A DNA stretch of 5,165 bases. Origin: JACDER01 sp036394915. GTDB taxonomy: Bacteria > Actinomycetota > Thermoleophilia > Gaiellales > Gaiellaceae. Location of the stretch: NCBI GenBank assembly GCA_036394915.1, contig DASWEE010000084.1, positions 1 through 5,165 on the forward strand, read 5' to 3'. Shown in pieces: positions 1-4,386 of this stretch (its first letter is position 1; each line of letters opens with the position of its first letter). The translations under genes were made by a program, and so were the position numbers. The notes below the pieces were generated by a model. The model was not told the DNA's origin. It did not search any database and was given only the letters and a program-made list of their open reading frames with translations.

Positions 1-627
1 GTGATCCGGCACCCGCGCGCGCGGCTAGCTGCCCACCTTCCGGCGGCGGAGGGCACCCGCACGGCCGCCGCGATCGGAATCTGCGCTTCCACCGGCGGGC
101 CGCACGCGCTCTCCACGGTCCTCCAATCGCTGCCGGGCTCGTTTCCCGTGCCGATTCTGGTCGTTCAGCACATCACGTCGGGATTCACGGAAGGCCTCGT
201 GCGCTGGCTGGCATCGGCAGTCGAGCTGCCGATCCGCTCTGCCGAGAATCGAGTCCGGCTTGCCCCGGGAGTCTGGGTGGCGCCAGAGGGCGCGCACCTC
301 GTCCTGCGGCCCTCAGGCCGCCTCGAGCTCGAGCGCAAGTCCGATCCGAGCCCGCACCGGCCCTCGGCCGACGTCCTCCTACGGAGCCTCGCCCACAGCG
401 CCGGCCGGCACTCGGTCGCGGTCGTCCTGACCGGAATGGGCCGGGACGGCGGTGAGGGGATCGAGGCGGTTCGCGCAGCCGGCGGGCTCACGATCGCGCA
501 GGACGAGCAGACCTCGACGGTCTTCGGAATGCCGAGGGTGGCCGTCGAGAAGGGCGCCGAGCTCGTGCTGCCTCTCGACCGGATCGCAGACGAGCTCGCC
601 CGGCTCCGGGCACACTCCCTGCCGTGA
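1..627 (+). CDS. cheB: Chemotaxis protein-glutamate methylesterase/glutamine deamidase, CheB catalytic domain (possibly 5'-truncated by window)
   Basis: Hydrolyses methyl-glutamates (and deamidates glutamines) on chemoreceptor cytoplasmic domains, opposing CheR in adaptation. The 208-residue frame is almost entirely the CheB catalytic domain, from about residue 24 to 203. The family's Ser-His-Asp triad is visible: Ser30 in GICASTGGP, His57 in VVQHI, Asp149 in GMGRDGG. The conserved HRPSADVLLRSLA (119-131) and late FGMPRVAVEKGA (175-186) segments are also present. Residues 1-23 look like an interdomain linker. Classical CheB is about 350 aa with an N-terminal receiver domain. The frame is open to the first base, so that receiver may lie upstream. 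Alternatively the GTG at base 1 is a true start and this is a stand-alone methylesterase domain; the window cannot decide. The stop overlaps the cheR start by 4 bp, implying one operon. Confidence 0.93.
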   Translation: MIRHPRARLAAHLPAAEGTRTAAAIGICASTGGPHALSTVLQSLPGSFPVPILVVQHITSGFTEGLVRWLASAVELPIRSAENRVRLAPGVWVAPEGAHLVLRPSGRLELERKSDPSPHRPSADVLLRSLAHSAGRHSVAVVLTGMGRDGGEGIEAVRAAGGLTIAQDEQTSTVFGMPRVAVEKGAELVLPLDRIADELARLRAHSLP

Positions 628-1826
628 GCCGGTCCCTCGACCAGGTCGCAGAGCTCGTTCGGCTCGAAAGCGGGATCGCGCTCGAGCCGAAGCAGGGCAG
701 GGCGCTCCAGGCTGCGATCAACCGGGCCGCGCCGGGGGAGGACCCAGAGGGCTTCCTGCGGCTCGCGGCCGAGCCCGTCTCGGGGCGCGCGCTCGTCCAG
801 CGGCTGCTCGACGAGGTGACGATCCAGGAGACGTCGTTCCTGCGCGACCGGAGCCAGCTCAAGGCGATCGACTGGGCCGCGCTCACCGTCGGCGAGGAGC
901 GTCGCGCGCGGATCTGGGTCGCGGGCTGCGCAACCGGAGAGGAGGCCTACACGCTCGCCCTCCTCGCCTGCGAGGCGCTCGGGACGGCCGATCCGCCGAT
1001 CGACGTGCTCGCGACCGACATCTCCCAGGCTGCGCTCGCCGCCGCCGCCGAGGGCCGGTACAGAAAGCGGTCCCTCGGCGAGGTCGAGCCGAGCCTGCTC
1101 GCGCGCTACTTCACCGCGGAAGGCCACAGATTCGCCGTGGGCGGCACCCTTCGCCGGCCCGTCCGCTTCCTCCGCCACAACCTCGTACGAGACCCGGTTC
1201 CCCCACTCGGCGAACCGCCGTTCGACCTGATCGTCTGCCGCAACGTCCTCATCTACTTCGACGGCCCAACGATCGAGCAGGTGATCGCAGCGCTCGAGCG
1301 GGCGCTGCGGCCAATGGGGATGCTCCTGCTCGGCGCGGCGGACGCGCTTCACGGCGCCACGAGGCGCCTCGCCGACGCTACGCCCCCGATCAGCCCCGCC
1401 TCGAGGAAGGTCAAGCGTCCCCCTCGCAGGAAGCCCGAGGAGCTGCTCGCCGCCGCTCTCCAGGCGGCCGACGACGACCGCCGGGGCGACGCGCTCGAGG
1501 CGACGCTGGAGCTGCTGGCCGAGGATCCTCTGAACGCCGAGGCCTACTTCGTCCGCGGCATGGTCGAGCTGGCCGGGGGCGCGAGCGCGGACGCGGTCGA
1601 GTCGCTCCGGCGGGCACTCTACATCGACCCGAGCTTCAGCCTCGCGGCGTTCAAGCTCGGCCGGGCCTACGACGGGCTGGCCGAGCGCGTGGCGGCGCTG
1701 CGCGCGTACACCCAGGCGCTGCGGTCGCTCGACCCCGAGGACGAACGGCACGAGGTGCTGCTCCGGCAGGTCGACCTGGGCGATGTCGCGGCAGCCTGCA
1801 GGCGGCGGATCAGCGCTCTCTCCTAG
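624..1826 (+). CDS. cheR: Chemoreceptor glutamate methyltransferase CheR with C-terminal TPR-like extension
   Basis: Transfers methyl groups from S-adenosylmethionine to receptor glutamates. The all-helical CheR N-domain is at about 1-75, ending in TIQETSFLRDRSQ (66-78; Arg74 matches the conserved catalytic-site arginine). The SAM-binding core follows: WVAGCATGEEAYTLAL (98-113), LATDIS (129-134), VRFLRHNLV (180-188) and FDLIVCRNVLIYFD (200-213, with Tyr211 as the conserved tyrosine). The late GHSES-like motif is degenerate (GAADAL, 237-242). A basic, proline-rich linker (254-272) leads to about 125 residues of helical repeats resembling TPRs (roughly 273-370, for example AEAYFVRGMVEL and AAFKLGRAYDGL). 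Total length is 400 aa versus about 285 for enterobacterial CheR; TPR-extended CheR proteins are known. The GTG start lies in the GTGA overlap with the cheB stop and has no clear Shine-Dalgarno, so translation is probably coupled. Its operon with cheB suggests a dedicated adaptation module. The receptor it serves is not in the window. Confidence 0.93.
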   Translation: MSRSLDQVAELVRLESGIALEPKQGRALQAAINRAAPGEDPEGFLRLAAEPVSGRALVQRLLDEVTIQETSFLRDRSQLKAIDWAALTVGEERRARIWVAGCATGEEAYTLALLACEALGTADPPIDVLATDISQAALAAAAEGRYRKRSLGEVEPSLLARYFTAEGHRFAVGGTLRRPVRFLRHNLVRDPVPPLGEPPFDLIVCRNVLIYFDGPTIEQVIAALERALRPMGMLLLGAADALHGATRRLADATPPISPASRKVKRPPRRKPEELLAAALQAADDDRRGDALEATLELLAEDPLNAEAYFVRGMVELAGGASADAVESLRRALYIDPSFSLAAFKLGRAYDGLAERVAALRAYTQALRSLDPEDERHEVLLRQVDLGDVAAACRRRISALS

Positions 1827-1829
1827 CTG

Positions 1830-1858
1830 TAGATCCTCTCCCGGCCGAGCAATAGAAT
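1830..1858 (+). promoter_or_regulatory. Candidate sigma-70-type promoter for the response regulator
   Basis: A TAGAAT hexamer (1853-1858, one mismatch to TATAAT) sits 17 bp after TAGATC (1830-1835, three of six matches to TTGACA). Both lie just after the cheR stop in a patch visibly richer in A/T than its surroundings. Transcription would start near 1865, about 20 nt before the regulator's GTG and upstream of its ribosome binding site. The -10 is convincing and the -35 weak. Read-through from cheR remains possible, since only 58 bp separate the genes. Confidence 0.4.
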
Positions 1859-1872
1859 CGTACCTCTGCCAC

Positions 1873-1879
1873 AGAAGGG
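1873..1879 (+). promoter_or_regulatory. Ribosome binding site that sets the response-regulator start
   Basis: AGAAGGG lies 5 nt before the GTG at 1885. It supports that start over an in-frame upstream start at 1783, which would lie inside cheR and add 34 residues that do not belong to the receiver fold. Confidence 0.6.
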
Positions 1880-1884
1880 CTTGC

Positions 1885-2574
1885 GTGAACGGAAAGACCG
1901 TTCTTGTAATCGATGACAGCGAGACCGTGAGGGCGACGGTCAGCGACCGCCTCGAGCGAGGTGGATACAGCGTCGCAAGCGCCGGAAACGGCCGCGAGGG
2001 TCTTCGCCGCCTGTACGAGATCAAGCCGGACGTCGTCCTCCTCGACGTGGTCATGCCCGAGCTCGACGGGTGGAAGACGCTGCAGCTGATCCGAGACGTA
2101 TCCGACGTGCCCGTGATCATGCTGACGTCGCGGGACACCGAGCTGGAGCGCGTGCGAGGGCTCCGCGGTGGCGCGGACGACTACGTCGGCAAGCCGTTCA
2201 GCCCCGCCGAGCTCTCGGCCAGGATCGAAGCGGTGCTGCGCCGCTCGTCGGAGAAGCCCGAGGCCAAGGAGGTCTACGATGACGGGACGGTCTGCATCGA
2301 CTTCGCCTCCCGTGAAGTGACGGTTCGCGGCGAGTCGGCGTCGCTCACGCCGCTCGAGTTCCGCCTGCTCGCGGTCCTCACGGAACACACGGGACAGGTG
2401 CTCTCGCGCCACCAGCTGATCGATCTCGTGTGGGGCCGCTCGTACGAGTCGAGCGGCGACCCGGTCAAGATCTACATCGGCTACCTGCGCAAGAAGATCG
2501 AGCGGGACCAGAAAGCCCCGGAGCTCGTCGAGACGGTTCGCGGCTTCGGGTACCGGTACCGAAGACCGGACTAG
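1885..2574 (+). CDS. OmpR/PhoB-family two-component response regulator (receiver + winged-helix DNA-binding domain)
   Basis: A cytoplasmic transcription factor switched by phosphorylation, 229 aa from the GTG at 1885, the usual size for the family. The receiver domain (about 4-119) has the acidic pair Asp10-Asp11 (VLVIDDS), the phospho-acceptor Asp54 (VLLDVVMPELDG), Thr81 (VIMLTS) and Lys103 (VGKPF), so it looks fully competent. A short linker (about 120-130) leads to a Trans_reg_C winged helix (about 131-227) with the family marks LTPLEFRLL (154-162), VLSRHQLIDLVWG (172-184), YIGYLRKKIE (197-206) and VRGFGYRY (218-225). It follows cheR by 58 bp with its own likely promoter and Shine-Dalgarno. 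No histidine kinase is in the window, so its partner, targets and signal are unknown. Its position next to cheBR is suggestive only. OmpR-family regulators are DNA-binding outputs, not CheY-type motor regulators. Confidence 0.95.
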   Translation: MNGKTVLVIDDSETVRATVSDRLERGGYSVASAGNGREGLRRLYEIKPDVVLLDVVMPELDGWKTLQLIRDVSDVPVIMLTSRDTELERVRGLRGGADDYVGKPFSPAELSARIEAVLRRSSEKPEAKEVYDDGTVCIDFASREVTVRGESASLTPLEFRLLAVLTEHTGQVLSRHQLIDLVWGRSYESSGDPVKIYIGYLRKKIERDQKAPELVETVRGFGYRYRRPD

Positions 2575-2584
2575 CCGCTGGCAG

Positions 2585-2610
2585 CTGGGGGAACCTCCCG
2601 GTTCCCCCAG
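2585..2610. terminator. Perfect 11-bp hairpin between convergent genes; likely bidirectional terminator
   Basis: CTGGGGGAACC (2585-2595) and GGTTCCCCCAG (2600-2610) are exact reverse complements around the 4-nt loop TCCC. The element starts 10 bp after the response-regulator stop and 34 bp beyond the end of the oppositely oriented YchF-like gene, where a shared terminator is expected. There is no T-tract on either side (ACCCCCTCC follows). It is therefore not a canonical intrinsic terminator, although U-poor hairpin terminators are commonly inferred in GC-rich bacteria. Confidence 0.65.
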
Positions 2611-2623
2611 ACCCCCTCCACCG

Positions 2624-2638
2624 GTCCGCTTCGCGGAC
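2624..2638. repeat. Small inverted repeat downstream of the main hairpin
   Basis: GTCCGC (2624-2629) and GCGGAC (2633-2638) pair perfectly around TTC. This could be read as a 5-bp stem with a CTTCG loop. It lies between the main hairpin and the end of the YchF-like gene, and may reinforce termination of the leftward transcript. Confidence 0.4.
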
Positions 2639-2639
2639 G

Positions 2640-2653
2640 AGCGCTAACGCGCT
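2640..2653. repeat. Short inverted repeat overlapping the end of the YchF-like gene
   Basis: AGCGC (2640-2644) and GCGCT (2649-2653) pair around TAAC and span the YchF-like stop codon (TAG on the - strand, 2646-2644). With only 5 bp in GC-rich DNA this could be chance. It is listed because it is the third hairpin in a row in this gap. Confidence 0.25.
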
Positions 2654-3567
2654 GGAGTGAAGCGGATGTTCAACACGTCGCCGTCCTCGACCACGTAGGC
2701 CTTCCCCTCGAGCCGCTGGACGCCGCGGCGGGCCGCCTCCGCCCGGGAGCCGCACTCGACCAGCTCGTTCCAGCGAATCACCTCGCAGCGGACGAAGCCG
2801 TGGGCCATGTCGGTGTGGACGGACGCCGCCGCCTCGAGGGCCGTCTGCCCGCGCCGGAGCGTCCACGCCCGGGCCTCGTTCTCGTTCGCGGTGAAGAACA
2901 CGATCAGGTCGAGCGCTTCGAACAGCCTGCGGACGACCTCGTTCAGGGCCGAGGGACCCTCCCGAAACTCCTGCGCGTCCTCGGGTGCAAGCTCGGCGAG
3001 CTCGGCCTCGAGCTTCGCGTCGATCCCGCCGGGCCCGTTCTCGACCACGACGAGCGGCTTCGTCGTCAGCGGCTCGAGCTCGGCCGGCAGCTCTCCGGGG
3101 AGATCCCGAAGCGGCCTGCCTTCCTCCAGGAGCTCGAGCGCGGCCTCAAGCCTCCCCACCTCTTCCTTGAGCGCGGCCTCGCCGGACTTCGCCTCCTTGC
3201 GCACGCGCTCGAGCCTGCGCTCGACGTGATCGCGGTCGGCGACGACCAGCTCGAGCTCGAGCGACGTAAGATCGGAGGCCGTATCGGCGCCGGCGGAGAA
3301 GCCGTCGAGGACGGCGAGCAGTGCATCGGCGCGGCGGAGCGTCCCCAGCTGCGCGGCGCTCGTCCCGGCGGCGTCCAGCACGCGGACCGCGGCCTGCGTC
3401 GCCTTCGGCGAGCCGATCACGGAGGCCACCTGCTCGAGCCGCGGATCCTCGATCGGCGCCATCCCGACGTTCGGCCTCCCTCCGCCGGCGTGTGCTCCGC
3501 CGCCGGTGAGCGCGGTGAAGAGCGTCGTCTTCCCGGAGCCGGGAAGCCCGACGATCCCGACCTCCAC
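2644..3567 (-). CDS. ychF: Divergent, shortened YchF/OLA1-family P-loop NTPase
   Basis: YchF proteins are ribosome-associated Obg-related NTPases that usually prefer ATP. This one has 307 aa against about 363 in E. coli. The P-loop is GLPGSGKTTLF (7-17), where YchF normally reads GLPNVGKSTLF. RPNVGMAPIEDPRL (31-44) matches the YchF segment after switch I. DAAG (65-68) fills the G3 slot. LELELVVADRDHVERRLERV (103-122) leads into the helical coiled-coil insert (to about 150). KPLVVVENGPG (170-180) stands where YchF has NxxE. The C-terminal YchF/TGS-like domain is clear (about 220-305): FFTANENEARAWTLRRG, HTDMAHGFVRCEVI and LEGKAYVVEDGDVLNIRF. Start is GTG at 3567, the first available and only four residues before the core beta strand. 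No Shine-Dalgarno precedes it (CCTCTCCTAAA). Family membership is firm, but canonical YchF function is uncertain because switch I, switch II and G4 are altered. It is convergent with the response regulator. Confidence 0.85.
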   Translation of the reverse strand: MEVGIVGLPGSGKTTLFTALTGGGAHAGGGRPNVGMAPIEDPRLEQVASVIGSPKATQAAVRVLDAAGTSAAQLGTLRRADALLAVLDGFSAGADTASDLTSLELELVVADRDHVERRLERVRKEAKSGEAALKEEVGRLEAALELLEEGRPLRDLPGELPAELEPLTTKPLVVVENGPGGIDAKLEAELAELAPEDAQEFREGPSALNEVVRRLFEALDLIVFFTANENEARAWTLRRGQTALEAAASVHTDMAHGFVRCEVIRWNELVECGSRAEAARRGVQRLEGKAYVVEDGDVLNIRFTPAR

Positions 3568-3737
3568 TTTAGGAGAGGCCTGATGTGAAATTTCGCCGGG
3601 CCGGATGACGCCCCAGACACGGCGCCGGATCAGCGCGTTCGGCCGCGACGCGTAGCGCTGCTACGCCCCGCGTCCGCCCGCACTGCCCGGCTTGGTCTGG
3701 AGCGCCCCCGACTGCGGCCAAATTTCCCATCAACCCT
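3568..3737. other. 170-bp intergenic region upstream of the YchF-like gene
   Basis: No convincing gene is seen here. It contains a 7-bp inverted repeat (3650-3666) and two copies of AAATTTC near its ends (3588-3594 and 3720-3726), which stand out as A/T-rich spots in GC-rich DNA. It should hold the end of the epimerase/75-aa transcript and the promoter of the YchF-like gene, both on the - strand. I could not find a credible -35/-10 pair or a T-tract terminator. Confidence 0.5.
3650..3666. repeat. Inverted repeat, possible end of the epimerase/75-aa transcript
   Basis: GCGTAGC (3650-3656) and GCTACGC (3660-3666) are exact reverse complements around GCT. It lies about 70 bp beyond the stop of the 75-aa gene on the - strand. 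There is no T-tract after it in that direction, so a terminator role is only a suggestion. An operator for the YchF-like gene is the alternative. Confidence 0.35.
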
Positions 3738-3965
3738 CTACGCGTTGCCGAAGCCGACGCGGCTCTCGCGCGCGAACCGTTTGACGTACACGACGCGCTT
3801 GAGCGCGACCGTGTAGCGGCCGTCTTCCGCCTCGAGCGGGAACGCCTCCTGGCTCCCCGACTGGAGTGCCCGCTCGAGCGCGTCGGCGGTCTCAGGAGGC
3901 ACGAGCACGGCCATCGCCTGCCCGCCGTCGAAGACGATCTCGACCCGGGTGCGAGCATCAGCCAT
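3738..3965 (-). CDS. Small protein of unknown function (75 aa), coupled to methylmalonyl-CoA epimerase
   Basis: I do not recognise a family. The protein is soluble-looking, with no signal peptide or membrane segment. It reads as a beta strand (TRVEIVFDG, 6-14), another strand (QAMAVLVPP, 16-24), an acidic helix (ETADALERALQSG, 25-37), then strands around FPLEAEDGRYTVALKRVVYVKRF (42-64) and a basic, glycine-ended tail. Codons show the G/C-rich third positions of neighbouring genes, which supports real coding. Its ATG (3965) overlaps the end of the epimerase gene by 8 bp. A GGAG (3979-3976 on the - strand) precedes it by 10 nt, inside the epimerase gene, so the two are probably translated together. 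Being coupled to an acyl-CoA enzyme hints at a shared context but does not give a function. Confidence 0.75.
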   Translation of the reverse strand: MADARTRVEIVFDGGQAMAVLVPPETADALERALQSGSQEAFPLEAEDGRYTVALKRVVYVKRFARESRVGFGNA

Positions 3966-4362
3966 CGGACACCAGCTCCACCAAGACGCCGTGGACCGAC
4001 TCCGGATGGACGAAGGCGACCTGCATCCCGTACAGGCCGGCGCGGGGCTCGGCGTCGATCAGCTCGGCGCCCTTCGCGGCCAGGTCGCCGAGAGCCCCGG
4101 GGAGATCGTCGACGTCGTAGGCGACGTGGTGCATCCCCGGCCCGCGCTTGGCGAGGAACTTCCCCACCGGCGTCTCGGCCCCGAGCGAGGCCAGCAGCTC
4201 GACCCGGCCGCCTCCGATCCGCATCGCGGCCGCCTCGACCCCCTGCTCGGGCATCGTCTCGCGCTGCTCGAGCTCGGCGCCGAACAGGAGCTCGTAGGTT
4301 CGCACCGCGTCGTCGAGATTCTCGACGGCGACGCCGAGATGGTGGATTCCGCGCGGCTCCAT
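3958..4362 (-). CDS. mce: Methylmalonyl-CoA epimerase (VOC/glyoxalase fold)
   Basis: Interconverts (2R)- and (2S)-methylmalonyl-CoA, linking propionyl-CoA carboxylation to methylmalonyl-CoA mutase and succinyl-CoA. The 134-aa length is typical. Two VOC modules are seen. GIHHLGVAVENLDDAVRTYE opens the first (5-24), with metal ligand His8 expected and Glu55 in GRVELLASL at the second ligand position. GPGMHHVAYDVDDLPGAL (74-91) opens the second, with His79, and HGVLVELVSDG (124-134) supplies Glu129. TPVGKFLAKRG (64-74) is characteristic of this epimerase subgroup. The ATG at 4362 was chosen because the VOC fold begins a few residues later and GGAG lies 3 nt upstream. The open frame continues to 5151, but only as antisense to the divergent hydrolase. 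It overlaps the downstream 75-aa gene by 8 bp. No mutase or carboxylase gene is present here. Another VOC acyl-CoA enzyme is the main alternative. Confidence 0.9.
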   Translation of the reverse strand: MEPRGIHHLGVAVENLDDAVRTYELLFGAELEQRETMPEQGVEAAAMRIGGGRVELLASLGAETPVGKFLAKRGPGMHHVAYDVDDLPGALGDLAAKGAELIDAEPRAGLYGMQVAFVHPESVHGVLVELVSDG

Positions 4363-4372
4363 CTGCTCCGAT

Positions 4373-4383
4373 CCTAGACTAGG
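4373..4383. promoter_or_regulatory. Palindromic divergent promoter/operator candidate
   Basis: CCTAGACTAGG is a perfect 5-bp inverted repeat around one A. It lies within the 24 bp that separate the epimerase ATG (4362) from the hydrolase GTG (4387). On the + strand it contains TAGACT (4375-4380), a TANNNT -10-like hexamer that would put the transcript start at about 4387, giving a leaderless hydrolase mRNA. On the - strand TAGGAT (4376-4371) and TAGTCT (4381-4376) are -10-like, for starts at or a few nt before the epimerase ATG. No -35 match is seen on either side. A regulator binding site is an alternative reading. Confidence 0.4.
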
Positions 4384-4386
4384 CGC

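Noticed and set aside
452..1855. Long + strand frame (467 codons) overlapping cheR in another phase
   Set aside because: Arg/Pro/Gly-rich low-complexity translation out of phase with the well-supported CheR motifs.
1783..1884. Upstream in-frame start extending the response regulator by 34 residues
   Set aside because: It lies within the cheR coding end and adds sequence not typical of receiver domains. The GTG at 1885 has a good Shine-Dalgarno and starts right before the first beta strand.
165..2138. Very long open frame (657 codons) on the - strand across cheB, cheR and the response regulator
   Set aside because: It is antisense to three genes with clear domain motifs. Its translation is rich in Arg/Pro/Ser with no recognisable motif, as expected for shadow frames in GC-rich DNA.
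300..3500. Many scattered CTCGAG and GAGCTCG words
   Set aside because: They arise from frequent Leu-Glu and Glu-Leu codon pairs using CTC and GAG in GC-rich genes, and show no regular spacing.
2800..3588. + strand frame of 262 codons across the YchF-like gene
   Set aside because: Antisense shadow of a gene with a P-loop and YchF C-terminal motifs. No recognisable domain in the translation.
3571..3608. Strong + strand Shine-Dalgarno (AGGAGAGG) followed by ATG-TGA and by a 7-codon GTG frame
   Set aside because: The frames are too short to support as genes, and the site is antisense to the YchF-like leader. Chance is the simplest reading without transcript data.
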